A stretch of 64,000 nt of DNA from Mariprofundus micogutta (GCF_001895085.1 NZ_BDFD01000014.1:1-64000), one strand, 5' to 3'; counted from the first letter of the stretch, positions 34,826 to 44,583 are shown. A program made the numbers and translations. The notes: a model not told the origin generated them from the letters alone.

Positions 34826-35407
34826 ATGAACGAAAATGAAATTCTGGCGATGTATGAAGATGCAGGAGCACTGCTAAATGGTCATTTTGTACTCTCAAGC
34901 GGACGCCACTCCTCGCGTTATCTGCAGTCAGCGCTGGTACTGATGAATATCAGCCATGCTACTGCATTGGCTGCCGAATTGATTAGCAAGGTTAGTGATG
35001 AAGAGATTGATATGGTGGTATCACCTGCCATTGGTGGTTTGGTGATTGGTCAGGAAGTTGCCCGTCAATTGAACAAACCATTTATCTTTACCGAGCGTAA
35101 AGAGGGGGAAATGCAGCTGCGTCGTGGCTTTTCTATTCCTGAAGGTACACGCCTTCTGGTGGTTGAAGATGTCATCACCACGGGTGGATCTGTACGTGAA
35201 TGTATGGTGGTTGTACGGGAACATGGTGGAACTCCGATCAAAGTGCTGGCCGTTGTGGATCGTGCACCGGATGCAGAAGGCCGTTTTGATGTGCCGTTTG
35301 CGACAGCTATCAGTCTGAGTGTTGAAACCCATGACCCTTCGGATTGCCCGTTGTGCCGGGAAGGTGTTTTGCCAGCCATTAAACCTGGAAGCAGGGGCGC
35401 TGCCTGA
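34826..35407 (+). CDS. pyrE: Orotate phosphoribosyltransferase PyrE
   Basis: The 193-residue enzyme joins orotate and PRPP to form OMP in pyrimidine synthesis. The PRPP motif VVEDVITTGGSV, the FVLSSGRHSSRYLQ start, PAIGGLVIGQEVAR and FTERKEGEMQLRRGF are as in the family. The C-terminal CPLCREG motif matches the thermus/cyanobacterial type rather than the E. coli type. ATG 34826 has AAGGA upstream. Confidence 0.96.
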   Translation: MNENEILAMYEDAGALLNGHFVLSSGRHSSRYLQSALVLMNISHATALAAELISKVSDEEIDMVVSPAIGGLVIGQEVARQLNKPFIFTERKEGEMQLRRGFSIPEGTRLLVVEDVITTGGSVRECMVVVREHGGTPIKVLAVVDRAPDAEGRFDVPFATAISLSVETHDPSDCPLCREGVLPAIKPGSRGAA

Positions 35408-35501
35408 ATGGTAGCTGATGTGACAGAGGCCACGGCGATGAGGCCAGCAAAACTTATGCTTATCGGCAGCCGATGCAGTGGCACTGTGACAAGGAGATTG
35501 A

Positions 35502-37160
35502 ATGAGTAAGCCAGTACTTCGCTGCTTCCCCTTCGGGGGCGTAGGAGAATTTGGAAAAAACATGATGGTCTACGCCATTGACGATGATGCGGTCATTGTC
35601 GATTGCGGTATGGGGTTTCCTGAACCCGGTCAGCATGGTGTGGACATTGTTGTTCCTGATATTTCAGCACTCGATGAACTGGGGCTGAAGATTCATGCAC
35701 TGTTGCTGACACATGGCCATGAGGATCATATCGGTGGTCTGCCGCATCTGTTACCCAAACTCGGTCTGCCTGTTTATGGTACCGAAGTCACCCTGGCGCT
35801 GGTGAAAGGAAAACTTTCCGAGCGCGGCTATAAAGGTGATCTGCGTGTTTTACCTGAGGATGGTAGCACGATAGATGTCGGGCCTTTCAAGGTTGAAGGT
35901 GTGCCCGTGACACATTCAATTATGGATGCGGTATCTGTTGCTATTCATACCGTCCTGGGTGTGATTATTCATACCGGTGATTTCAAATTTGATCCGGCAC
36001 CGATCGATGGCCGTGCTACCGCCATACACCGTTTCTCCCAGCTGGGCGATGCCGGTGTGCTGATACTGGCTTCTGATTCCACCAATGCCACACGCTCAGG
36101 CTCGGGGGCATCCGAGCGGGTTGTTGGCCCTGCTTTGAAACAGGCGGTCATACAATGCAAAGGCAAGGTAGTGGTGACCACTTTCGCATCGAACATGTTC
36201 CGTATTCAGCAGATTATAGATGCAGCTGTCGCCTGTGGTCGTCGTGTTGCTGTGGCGGGACGCAGTCTGGAACGTAATATGGGGATCACTGAAACACTGG
36301 GGCGCCTGAATGTGCCGGCCGGTACGCTGGTGGACATCAAACAGACTGAAGGTGTTCCGGCAGATAAACTGTTGATTATTGCTACAGGTTCACAGGGTGA
36401 GTCCAGAGCTGCCTTGGCACGTCTGGCTTATGACCGTTTCACCGGTATTAAACTTGGTCCCGATGATCTGGTGATTTTCTCTTCCAGTAATATTCCGGGT
36501 AATGAGCGAGTGATTGCCGGGCTGTATAACCATATTTATCGTCGGGGGGCGCGCATCAAACATGCAGGACAGGCGCCGTTGCACGTGTCCGGCCATGCGC
36601 AGGCGCATGAGTTGAAGATGATGATGCAGTTGACTCGGCCGAAATATTTTTATCCAGTACATGGAGAGTTCAGAAATCTGATTGAACATCGTGATCTGGC
36701 CGTTGCCACCGGCATACCATTTGATCATACAATCATAGCTGAAAACGGACACAGCATTGAAGCTGATGAAACATCTCTGGGTCTTGGGGCCGAGTTTCAT
36801 GCCGGAGCCGTATTCGTTGATGGTGATAGTCGTGATGAAATTGATGGTTTTGTGCTGCGTGATCGCAGGGTACTGGCTGAAGATGGTATGATTTCTGTAA
36901 CGGTACTGCTCTCCCAGCACGAAGGTAAGCTGCTGTCTGAACCTGAACTGGTTGCCAGAGGTGTATTACATGATGATGTCAGCGAAGAGGTGCTGGCAGC
37001 GGCAGCACATGCATTACGCAGTTTTCTTGAGAATATGGATAAGGAACTGCTTGCCGATCAGGATGCAGCCAAGGAAGAGGTTCGGCTATTTTTAAGACGC
37101 TGGTGTAAGAAAAATATTGGTCGCAGGCCTATGGTCCTGCCGATGATTGTAGCGATATAA
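35502..37160 (+). CDS. rnj: Ribonuclease J
   Basis: The 552-residue protein has the beta-CASP metallo-beta-lactamase layout of RNase J: GGVGEFGKNMMV, the metal site HGHEDHIGG near residue 75, HTGDFKFDP, SDSTNATRSG, then the beta-CASP part with ATGSQGESRAALARL and HVSGHAQ, and a C-terminal domain. RNase J is a 5' exonuclease and endonuclease for mRNA decay, found in few proteobacteria. ATG 35502 has AAGGAGA upstream. ftsK follows 2 bases after its stop. Confidence 0.95.
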   Translation: MSKPVLRCFPFGGVGEFGKNMMVYAIDDDAVIVDCGMGFPEPGQHGVDIVVPDISALDELGLKIHALLLTHGHEDHIGGLPHLLPKLGLPVYGTEVTLALVKGKLSERGYKGDLRVLPEDGSTIDVGPFKVEGVPVTHSIMDAVSVAIHTVLGVIIHTGDFKFDPAPIDGRATAIHRFSQLGDAGVLILASDSTNATRSGSGASERVVGPALKQAVIQCKGKVVVTTFASNMFRIQQIIDAAVACGRRVAVAGRSLERNMGITETLGRLNVPAGTLVDIKQTEGVPADKLLIIATGSQGESRAALARLAYDRFTGIKLGPDDLVIFSSSNIPGNERVIAGLYNHIYRRGARIKHAGQAPLHVSGHAQAHELKMMMQLTRPKYFYPVHGEFRNLIEHRDLAVATGIPFDHTIIAENGHSIEADETSLGLGAEFHAGAVFVDGDSRDEIDGFVLRDRRVLAEDGMISVTVLLSQHEGKLLSEPELVARGVLHDDVSEEVLAAAAHALRSFLENMDKELLADQDAAKEEVRLFLRRWCKKNIGRRPMVLPMIVAI

Positions 37161-37162
37161 GC

Positions 37163-39364
37163 GTGGATGTCCGTCTCATAATTCGTGAATCTCTGGCGTT
37201 ACTGCTATTTGGTTGCGTCATCGTTCTGGCTCTGGCTATGTACAGCTTCACACCGGCTGACCCTTCCCTGAATCATCAGACCGATGCTGACGTTCAGAAT
37301 CTGATTGGTAGTGCCGGGGCTTATGTTTCTGATTTTCTTTATCAGCTGTTCGGTTATGCCAGCTGGTTGTGGGTGGCTCTGATTTCCACTGTGGCACTGC
37401 GTATGGCCTGGGGAAGACAGCCTTATCTCGGCGGTTGGAGCTCTCTGTTCTGGTTGCCGGTGGTTCTGGCCTTTGCCACTTTGATGCAGGCACATCTGGT
37501 TAGCGGAAGTGCAGCCGATCCGCTTTCACTTCCCGCTGGTACAGGCGGAGCCATCGGGCTCATGCTGGACAGTACATTAAGTCAGCCGCTACGTGGTTTA
37601 GGGCGCGATATCCTGTTAATCACATTGATTTTAAGCGGACTCGTTGCTGCTACGCACTGGTCGTTGCTGGCATTGCTGCAAAAGTTATATGCCTGGTTCA
37701 TGCTGGCTGTTTATTATCTGATAGATGTGCTTAAAGCACTGTTTAATAAGGCAGTGGATCGTAAAGATCGCATCGAAGCTAAAGAGGTGCGCAAAGAGAT
37801 ACGCAAAAAGCGTCCTGAGCATATCGCCAAGTCAAAAGCCGATGTGGCCAAACCTGTGAAGGTGAAAGTTTCACGACGTGCACAGAAAGAGCAGCAGACA
37901 GAGCTTGCATTCAACGAACCTTCCGCATCGGGATTCAGGCTGCCATCACTGAACCTGTTTGATCGTGGTCAGGGGCCACAGAAGGAGCATCAGCCCGCAG
38001 CATTGCAGGCGATTGCCCGCATGCTGGAAAAGAAACTGCTGGATTATCGTGTTGAAGGCCAGGTGGTTGCAGTGCATCCGGGGCCGGTGGTCACCCAGTT
38101 TGAACTGGAGCCTTCACCCGGCACCAAGGTGAATCGTATTGTTGCACTTCAGGATGATTTGGCGCGTTCCATGGCTGCAATCAGCGTGCGTGTGGCTGGT
38201 AATATTCCCGGTAAGAGCGTGATCGGCATCGAGCTTCCCAATGAAGAGCGTGAAAGCGTGCTGGTTCATCAGGTATTTGCCAGCAAACAATTTTCCGATA
38301 AACGTAATATACTGCCTTTGGCACTGGGTGTTGATATCGGTGGTCAGCCTGTTGTCACGGATCTGGCGAAGATGCCGCATCTGCTTGTGGCAGGAACAAC
38401 CGGTTCGGGTAAGTCGGTGGCCATCAATGCCATGATCTGTTCCATGCTGATGACCAAAACGCCGAAAGAGCTGCGCATGATCATGGTCGATCCGAAAATG
38501 CTGGAATTGTCTGTCTACGATGATATTCCGCATCTTCTGGTTCCTGTTGTGACCAATCCTCACAAGGCAGCTAAAGCACTTGCCTGGGCCGTGTATGAGA
38601 TGGAGCGGCGCTATCATCTGATGAGCGAAGCAAAGGTACGTAATATCGACGGATACAATAAGGCAGCTGACAAACTGGAAGATGGAGAGCGACTGCCGTA
38701 TATCGTCATTGTTATTGATGAACTGGCAGATCTGATGATGGTGGCGGGTAAGGAAGTGGAGCAGGCCATCTGTCGTATTGCCCAGAAAGCCAGGGCGGCC
38801 GGATTGCATCTGATTCTGGCGACCCAGAGGCCCAGTGTGGATGTGATTACCGGCCTGATCAAAGCCAATCTACCCAGTCGCTTGTCGTTTCAGGTTTCAT
38901 CCAAGATCGATTCACGCACGATTCTTGATCAGATGGGGGCCGAACAGCTTCTTGGCATGGGTGACAGCCTGTTTCTCAGTGGTGGCAGGGATCTCAAACG
39001 CGTGCATGGTGCATTCGTATCGGATCGCGAGGTGATTGATATCGTCGAGCACTTGAAAGGGCAGGGCGAGCCGGATTACCGTGAAGAGGTCTTTGAAGCA
39101 CCGCCTGCTGCTGATGGTGCTGCAGGAGCAGGGCAGGGCGGCGAAGATCAGGATGAAAAATATGATGAAGCTGCGCAACTGGTGATTGAAAAGGGCCAGT
39201 GCTCAGTCTCCATGGTTCAGCGCTATCTGCGCATCGGTTATAACCGCGCGAGTCGACTGGTCGAGCAAATGGAACGTGAAGGACTGGTTACGGCCCCGGG
39301 CTCCGGTGGCATCCGAAAAGTGAATGTCAGGTCCGCTGACGATGGTGGAGGTGTCATCGAATGA
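37163..39364 (+). CDS. ftsK: DNA translocase FtsK
   Basis: The 733-residue protein starts at GTG 37163. It has four N-terminal membrane helices (about 10-175), a short charged linker, the alpha domain (YRVEGQVVAVHPGPVVTQFE), the RecA-like motor with Walker A GTTGSGKSVAIN and Walker B VIVIDELADLMM, and a winged-helix gamma domain (QRYLRIGYNRASRLVEQME) that reads KOPS sequences. It anchors at the septum and moves the terminus for XerCD resolution. The linker is shorter than in E. coli. lolA overlaps it by 4 bases, as in many proteobacteria. Confidence 0.97.
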   Translation: MDVRLIIRESLALLLFGCVIVLALAMYSFTPADPSLNHQTDADVQNLIGSAGAYVSDFLYQLFGYASWLWVALISTVALRMAWGRQPYLGGWSSLFWLPVVLAFATLMQAHLVSGSAADPLSLPAGTGGAIGLMLDSTLSQPLRGLGRDILLITLILSGLVAATHWSLLALLQKLYAWFMLAVYYLIDVLKALFNKAVDRKDRIEAKEVRKEIRKKRPEHIAKSKADVAKPVKVKVSRRAQKEQQTELAFNEPSASGFRLPSLNLFDRGQGPQKEHQPAALQAIARMLEKKLLDYRVEGQVVAVHPGPVVTQFELEPSPGTKVNRIVALQDDLARSMAAISVRVAGNIPGKSVIGIELPNEERESVLVHQVFASKQFSDKRNILPLALGVDIGGQPVVTDLAKMPHLLVAGTTGSGKSVAINAMICSMLMTKTPKELRMIMVDPKMLELSVYDDIPHLLVPVVTNPHKAAKALAWAVYEMERRYHLMSEAKVRNIDGYNKAADKLEDGERLPYIVIVIDELADLMMVAGKEVEQAICRIAQKARAAGLHLILATQRPSVDVITGLIKANLPSRLSFQVSSKIDSRTILDQMGAEQLLGMGDSLFLSGGRDLKRVHGAFVSDREVIDIVEHLKGQGEPDYREEVFEAPPAADGAAGAGQGGEDQDEKYDEAAQLVIEKGQCSVSMVQRYLRIGYNRASRLVEQMEREGLVTAPGSGGIRKVNVRSADDGGGVIE

Positions 39365-40029
39365 AACGTGCTGTGATGATGTTGCTTGCTTGCATCGGTT
39401 TGGCTGTTGGCTCTGCTGACGCGGCCAAGGTTGAGCAGGTTTGGCCATTGGATGGTCATGAGAATGAGCAGGGCGATTTCTTTAAAAAGAGTATTGAGCG
39501 TATGGCTGCCCTGCCGGGTTTTCAGTGTCACTTTGATCAGATGATGGTGTTTACCGATGGTGGAGGTCAGCGTTATTCAGGTGATCTGGCCGTACTCAAA
39601 CCAAAACGTTTTCGCTGGCAGTACGAGAAACCTTATGAACAGTTTTATATCAGTGACGGATATGGCATCTGGCATTATGAGCCCGATCTGATGCAGGCTG
39701 AACGGCTGGATAATCTGGAAGCTGTTGACCCTGCTGTGATGAAACTTCTCGATGGACGCATTTCAACTGCAGACCTGAAGGTATTGCAGAAAGAAAACGC
39801 TTCCGGCCAGCAAACAAGACGGTATCAGGTAAGCATTAAAGGTTCTGAGCCTGTTTGGCTGGGTTTTTCCAGGCACGGTGATCTGATTTCAATCGAACGG
39901 CAAGATTTGCTGGGCAATCGAAATCGCATGAGTCTGTCAAAATGCTCATACATTGCGCCGAGTGAAAATCTATTTAGTTTTACGCCGCCGGATGGCGTGG
40001 ACGTGCTTGATATGCGCTCCAGTAAGTAA
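39361..40029 (+). CDS. lolA: Outer-membrane lipoprotein carrier LolA
   Basis: The 222-residue protein has a signal peptide ending near residue 21 (VGSADAA), then a LolA fold: SIERMAALPGFQCHFDQMM, YSGDLAVLKPKRFRWQYEKPYEQFYISDGYGIWHYEPDL (a hallmark strand set, split here by description only). It ferries lipoproteins from LolCDE to the outer membrane. Translation is coupled to ftsK (ATGA overlap). Confidence 0.92.
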   Translation: MKRAVMMLLACIGLAVGSADAAKVEQVWPLDGHENEQGDFFKKSIERMAALPGFQCHFDQMMVFTDGGGQRYSGDLAVLKPKRFRWQYEKPYEQFYISDGYGIWHYEPDLMQAERLDNLEAVDPAVMKLLDGRISTADLKVLQKENASGQQTRRYQVSIKGSEPVWLGFSRHGDLISIERQDLLGNRNRMSLSKCSYIAPSENLFSFTPPDGVDVLDMRSSK

Positions 40030-40043
40030 ATGAAGGGAAAACT

Positions 40044-41150
40044 ATGAAACGTATTTTGAGTGTTACAGTCAGCATGTTGTTGGCATCAACTACTGCCTTT
40101 GCCGGTGGCATGCCCCAGCCTGTTCAGTCCGCATCAGGTTTAGGGGTTGCCAATGCATTTGTGGCTACAGCCAATGATGCATCGGCGCTTGCATATAACC
40201 CGGCAGGTATAGCCTGGCAGTCCGGCGTGTCAGTGCTTGGTGGTTTCAGCGACCCTTACCGTGACTCTTCCGTTAAACTGGCTGGTGGCATCGGACCCAA
40301 TGAGGGTTCGGAAGCGTTTGGAGGATCCATTTATGCCAGTTGGGCCCCTCTGGACAGCTCATGGGCAGCAGGTATTGGATTTGCGCCGCTTTATCAGGTG
40401 AATAATGAGTGGAGTCTGGCGTTCCCAACGGCCGGTGTAAGCAAGATCAATGTTGATCGTACCACATTCGATGCCGTTTATGCTGTGAACAGTTCTCTGG
40501 CTGTTGGCTTTGGTGGTGACTGGTATTTCACGCGTGTCAATTTTTCGCAAGGGGTGAATTCATTCAAGGGAAATGACTGGGGTAGCTTTGGGGGTCATGT
40601 ATCGGTGAAATGGAACCCCATGCCTGCCTGGAGTACGGGGCTGATGGTCAGATCGGGTAGTAAAATTACTATTTCCGGTGGTACAAATAACAAACTTTCA
40701 TTCAAACTACCGGATGAAGTAAGCGCAGGTGTTGCACATGATTTTGCCGATGTCTGGCGTTTGGAACTCGATGCCAAGTGGACACGCTGGTCGAGTCTGA
40801 AGAACTTAAACGTGGTTGGTTTAAATCCGCAGACCAATAATCTGAATCTTAAAGATACCATCACTGTCATGGCAGGATTAACCTGGACATGGCGTCCAAA
40901 CTCCCAGATCCGCGCCGGGTATGCCTATGATCAGGGGGCCAACAAAGCAGCAGGTTTCAATCCGGTTCTCGCTGATCAGGATGGGCATCAGCTTACTGTC
41001 GGTGCCGGCGGGGATTATTCCGGTTTACATTTCGATGTTGCTTACAGTTATACCTATTATACCAAACGTACTGCAACAGATGCTTTTGCAGGTACCTATC
41101 GTGATCGCAGGCAGTTCCTCTCCATGTCTGTTTCTTCCCGTTTTGAGTAG
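40044..41150 (+). CDS. FadL/OmpP1/TodX-family outer-membrane porin
   Basis: The 368-residue protein has a signal ending TTAFAGG and then the hatch segment SASGLGVANAFVATANDASALAYNPAGIAWQ of FadL-type channels (quoted in part). The rest is a chain of amphipathic beta strands ending in a phenylalanine-containing strand (SMSVSSRFE). These proteins take up long-chain fatty acids or aromatic hydrophobic compounds. AGGGAAAAC lies before ATG 40044. The size is smaller than E. coli FadL. Confidence 0.9.
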   Translation: MKRILSVTVSMLLASTTAFAGGMPQPVQSASGLGVANAFVATANDASALAYNPAGIAWQSGVSVLGGFSDPYRDSSVKLAGGIGPNEGSEAFGGSIYASWAPLDSSWAAGIGFAPLYQVNNEWSLAFPTAGVSKINVDRTTFDAVYAVNSSLAVGFGGDWYFTRVNFSQGVNSFKGNDWGSFGGHVSVKWNPMPAWSTGLMVRSGSKITISGGTNNKLSFKLPDEVSAGVAHDFADVWRLELDAKWTRWSSLKNLNVVGLNPQTNNLNLKDTITVMAGLTWTWRPNSQIRAGYAYDQGANKAAGFNPVLADQDGHQLTVGAGGDYSGLHFDVAYSYTYYTKRTATDAFAGTYRDRRQFLSMSVSSRFE

Positions 41151-41159
41151 TCGGACTGG

Positions 41160-42467
41160 GTGATCAGACAAGTTTCCTTTCTTGAAGAGAGAGTGAGCGA
41201 GATTAATGCGCCGCTTGCACATCGTATGCGGCCAACACAGTTGCAGGATGTAGCTGGTCAATCTGAATTAACCGATAAAGACTCCTGGTTTGCTGCCATG
41301 ATGGCAGAGGGCAGGGCTATATCATGTATATTCTGGGGGCCTCCCGGGGTGGGGAAAACCACACTGGCAACCATGATGGCCGATGCAGCCGGTTTGCCAT
41401 TCAGTCATTTGTCCGCAGTTTCAGCCGGTAAGGCAGAAGTTCAGGCTGTGGTAAAACAAGCCAAACAACAGGGCAAGACCTGGCTGCTGTTCCTCGATGA
41501 GATTCACCGTTTCAATAAAGCCCAACAGGATGTACTGCTTCCCTATATTGAGGATGGTACGCTGGTACTGGTTGGAGCTACAACCGAGAACCCTTCGTTT
41601 TCCCTGAATAACGCGCTGCTTTCGCGCTGTCGCATGATTGTGCTACAGGCGCTTGAAGCTGCTGACATAGAATCAATTCTCAATCGTGCATGCAAGCATC
41701 TTCAACAACAGTCTGCTGCTTTTGCAGTCGATGCAGATGCACTGCAATGGCTGGCAGAAAGCTGTGATGGTGATGCGCGGTATGCTTTGAATGCGCTTGA
41801 GAGTCTGTTTGAGGCCGATGCGCATAAACAGTGGTCTGCTGATGCGGTTCAGAAGCAGAGTCTGCGCAGAGCTGCCCGCTATGACAGGGATGGTGATGCC
41901 CACTTTGATTTGATTTCCGCGCTACACAAATGCGTGCGCGATTCAGATGCTGATGCCGCTGTGTACTGGCTTGCCCGCATGCTCGAAGCCGGAGAGCAGC
42001 CGCTGTATATTTCACGGCGTCTGATTCGCATGGCAACCGAAGATATTGGACTCGCCGACCCTAAAGCACTGAATATTGCACTGGATGCACATCGTATGTT
42101 TGAGATACTGGGATCACCGGAAGGGGAACAGGGGCTGTTTGAAACGGCGATCTATCTGGCACTGGCACCAAAGAGTAATGCGGCTTATGTGGCTGAAAAG
42201 TCTGCCAGAAAGCTGGCGAAACAGACCCAGCATACGGATGTGCCCAGACTTCTTAAAAATGCGCCTACCAAGCTGATGAAACAGCTGGGGCATGGGGATG
42301 GTTATCAGTATGCGCACCATGCAGTAGATGGCGTGGTGAATCAGCAGCATCTTCCGGATGGTGTTCAAGCCGAGTTATACCAGCCGGTGGATAGGGGTTT
42401 TGAGCGCACGCTCAAGGAACGTATTCAGTGGCTGAATGAGAAGAAGGGCAGAGGTGGTCAGTCGTGA
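41160..42467 (+). CDS. rarA: Replication-associated AAA ATPase RarA (MgsA)
   Basis: The 435-residue protein starts at GTG 41160. RMRPTQLQDVAGQ, Walker A GPPGVGKTTLA, Walker B LFLDEIHRFNKAQQD, sensor GATTENPSFSLN and the RRLIRMATEDIGLADP C-terminal clamp-binding region are typical. RarA works at stalled replication forks with SSB and the sliding clamp. It ends in an overlap with crcB. Confidence 0.95.
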   Translation: MIRQVSFLEERVSEINAPLAHRMRPTQLQDVAGQSELTDKDSWFAAMMAEGRAISCIFWGPPGVGKTTLATMMADAAGLPFSHLSAVSAGKAEVQAVVKQAKQQGKTWLLFLDEIHRFNKAQQDVLLPYIEDGTLVLVGATTENPSFSLNNALLSRCRMIVLQALEAADIESILNRACKHLQQQSAAFAVDADALQWLAESCDGDARYALNALESLFEADAHKQWSADAVQKQSLRRAARYDRDGDAHFDLISALHKCVRDSDADAAVYWLARMLEAGEQPLYISRRLIRMATEDIGLADPKALNIALDAHRMFEILGSPEGEQGLFETAIYLALAPKSNAAYVAEKSARKLAKQTQHTDVPRLLKNAPTKLMKQLGHGDGYQYAHHAVDGVVNQQHLPDGVQAELYQPVDRGFERTLKERIQWLNEKKGRGGQS

Positions 42468-42841
42468 CAGGTCAACTATTAGCCGTGGCGATTGGCGGCG
42501 CTGCCGGGGCGGTTATGCGCTGGCTGATGGCATCCGGTATCCAGAAGATGGCTGGTGGTGGTTTCCCCTGGGGCACTTTTGCAGTGAATGCTATCGGTAG
42601 TTTTCTGCTCGGATTCCTGTTTGTATGGCTGATTGAGCGCTCCACAGCCAGTGAATTGGTCCGGCTTGCGCTCACGGTCGGTTTTCTCGGTGCTTTCACC
42701 ACTTTTTCCACCTATTCACTGGAGTCTATACGTTTGCTACAGGAGGGGGCTTTAGCTCTGGCTTTCGGCAATGTCCTTGGTCAGGTCATCATCTGCCTGA
42801 CATTAACCTGGCTGGGAATTCAGCTCGCCCGAACGCTTTAG
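42464..42841 (+). CDS. crcB: Fluoride channel CrcB/FluC
   Basis: The 125-residue protein starts at GTG 42464 inside the end of rarA. It has four membrane helices and the Fluc motifs GGAAGAVMRW, GTFAVNAIGSFLLGF and GFLGAFTTFSTYSLE, with the asparagine and phenylalanines of the fluoride path. It dimerises in opposite orientations and lets fluoride leave the cell. No fluoride riboswitch is seen upstream because the gene is read from the rarA transcript. Confidence 0.94.
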   Translation: MTGQLLAVAIGGAAGAVMRWLMASGIQKMAGGGFPWGTFAVNAIGSFLLGFLFVWLIERSTASELVRLALTVGFLGAFTTFSTYSLESIRLLQEGALALAFGNVLGQVIICLTLTWLGIQLARTL

Positions 42842-42989
42842 TTAGAGGCTGCATTCTACTCCTCTTTTTTCAACCCATGCCTGTTTTTCGTAATGGTTGT
42901 GATAGGTCGATATGGTGTTACCCCACCAACTGTTAACAGTTTCCGGGAACATATATTTATTCAGCTTGATTGAGCATGTCAGTCAATGT

Positions 42990-43030
42990 GACAAATTGTC
43001 GCTTGACACATAATCATATTATAATATATT
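42990..43030 (+). promoter_or_regulatory. Promoter with palindromic operator before the SQR-like gene
   Basis: A consensus -35 TTGACA (43003-43008) and a -10 TATATT (43025-43030) are 16 bases apart. A perfect palindrome GACAAATTGTC (42990-43000) lies directly upstream of the -35 box, set in weaker TCAA/TTGA outer repeats. The start codon is 60 bases downstream. Confidence 0.7.
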
Positions 43031-43089
43031 CACGCCCTAATCTTTAAATTGAAAAAGAAACTGTTTGTAATAACGCAAAGGGAGTAAAC

Positions 43090-44547
43090 ATGTCTCGAAT
43101 CGTAATTTTAGGTGCTGGCATATCAGGCCATACAGCTGCCAGATATCTTGATAAGTGGTTAGGAAAGAAACATGAAATCATTGTTGTTTCTCCTAATGCC
43201 AAATGGAACTGGATTCCATCCAATATCTGGGTGGGCGTTGGCCAGATGAGCGAAGAAGAGGTGACTTTTGATCTCGCTGAAGTTTATAACAAAACCAATG
43301 TGGACTTCCGTCAGGCCAAGGGTTTATCTATTAATCCGGAAGGCAGTGCAGATAGTGACAAGGCGTTTATCACTGTTGAATACACGCTTGAAGGCCGCGC
43401 CGGTGAGCAGGAAAATATTGAATACGATTATCTGATTAATGCTACAGGGCCAAAATTGAATTTTGCTGCCACTGAAGGACTGGGGCCGGATCACGGGCAT
43501 ACAGTATCAGTGTGCACAGCTGGTCATGCACTGGAAGCCAACGAAAAACTGCAGGTCGTGATCGACAGAATGCAGAACGGAGAACACTGCACGCTGGTTG
43601 TTGGTACAGGTCACGGCATGTGTACCTGTCAGGGCGCTGCTTTCGAATACATCTATAATGTCGATCATATTCTGCGCGAAGCCGGCGTCCGCGATATGGC
43701 TCGCATCGTCTGGATCAGTAATGAGTATGAACTCGGCGATTTCGGTATGGGTGGCGTGCACATCAAGCGCGGCGGTTATGTGACCAATGGCAAAACATTT
43801 GCAGAGTCGCTGATGGTTGAGCGTGGTATCGAATGGATTACACGTGCTCACGTGAAGAAGGTCGAAGCCGGCCTGATCCATTACGAAACATTGGATGGCG
43901 AGTTCCATGAGCAGGCATTCGATTTCTCTATGCTGATTCCACCATTTGCAGGTGTTGGTTTGCAGGCATTTGATAAAGCCGGTGAAGATATCACCAGTGA
44001 AGTGTTTGCACCTAACGGTTTCATGAAGGTAGATGCCGATTATACACCGCGTCCTTATGCAGAATGGAGTGCAAAAGACTGGCCAAGGAAATACCAGACG
44101 CCAAAATATAAAAATGTATTTGCAGTCGGCATTGCTTTCGCGCCACCACATCCGATCAGTAAACCGATGCAGAGTAGCAATGGTACGGCGATCAATCCAA
44201 CACCTCCAAGAACAGGTATGCCATCAGCAACCATGGCGAAAGCTGTGGCGATGAGTATCCGCGATATGGTGAATGGTGCTGCTGAACCGACCCATTCGGC
44301 ATCCATGGCGGAAATGGGCGCGGCCTGTGTTGCATCAACCGGATCACATGTGTTTAAGGGTACTGCGGCAACCATGACAGTGTTCCCGGTAGTGCCGGAT
44401 TTCGAGAAATACCCGGAACATGGTCGTGATATTGAGTTGACGACCGGTGAAATCGGTTTGGCTGGTCACTGGATGAAATATATTCTGCATCATACATTCA
44501 TCTATCAGGCGAAACTGAAACCGGGCTGGTCAGTGCTACCAGATTAA
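43090..44547 (+). CDS. Sulfide:quinone-oxidoreductase-like flavoprotein
   Basis: The 485-residue protein begins with the FAD Rossmann motif VILGAGISGHTAARYLD and follows the SQR family layout: WIPSNIWVGVGQMSEEEVTFDL, YLINATGP and a C-terminal membrane-binding part (LAGHWMKYILHHTFIYQAKLKPGW). Cysteines are at residues 142, 167, 178, 180 and 413; the C178-T-C180 pair and C413 are candidates for the redox site of SQR enzymes. SQR passes electrons from sulfide to quinone; related flavoproteins accept other donors. It has its own strong promoter, and is followed by a 54-residue gene and a strong terminator. The family branch was not determined. Confidence 0.85.
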   Translation: MSRIVILGAGISGHTAARYLDKWLGKKHEIIVVSPNAKWNWIPSNIWVGVGQMSEEEVTFDLAEVYNKTNVDFRQAKGLSINPEGSADSDKAFITVEYTLEGRAGEQENIEYDYLINATGPKLNFAATEGLGPDHGHTVSVCTAGHALEANEKLQVVIDRMQNGEHCTLVVGTGHGMCTCQGAAFEYIYNVDHILREAGVRDMARIVWISNEYELGDFGMGGVHIKRGGYVTNGKTFAESLMVERGIEWITRAHVKKVEAGLIHYETLDGEFHEQAFDFSMLIPPFAGVGLQAFDKAGEDITSEVFAPNGFMKVDADYTPRPYAEWSAKDWPRKYQTPKYKNVFAVGIAFAPPHPISKPMQSSNGTAINPTPPRTGMPSATMAKAVAMSIRDMVNGAAEPTHSASMAEMGAACVASTGSHVFKGTAATMTVFPVVPDFEKYPEHGRDIELTTGEIGLAGHWMKYILHHTFIYQAKLKPGWSVLPD

Positions 44548-44583
44548 TCGAACTAAATATCTAGAATTTCTGAGGAGCAAGAC

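Noticed and set aside
43020-43025. TATAAT as the -10 box for the SQR-like gene
   Set aside because: It is only 11 bases from TTGACA; TATATT at 43025-43030 gives a normal spacing of 16.
42842-43089. Fluoride riboswitch near crcB
   Set aside because: The gap lies after crcB, and crcB itself is read from inside rarA, so no leader exists for one.
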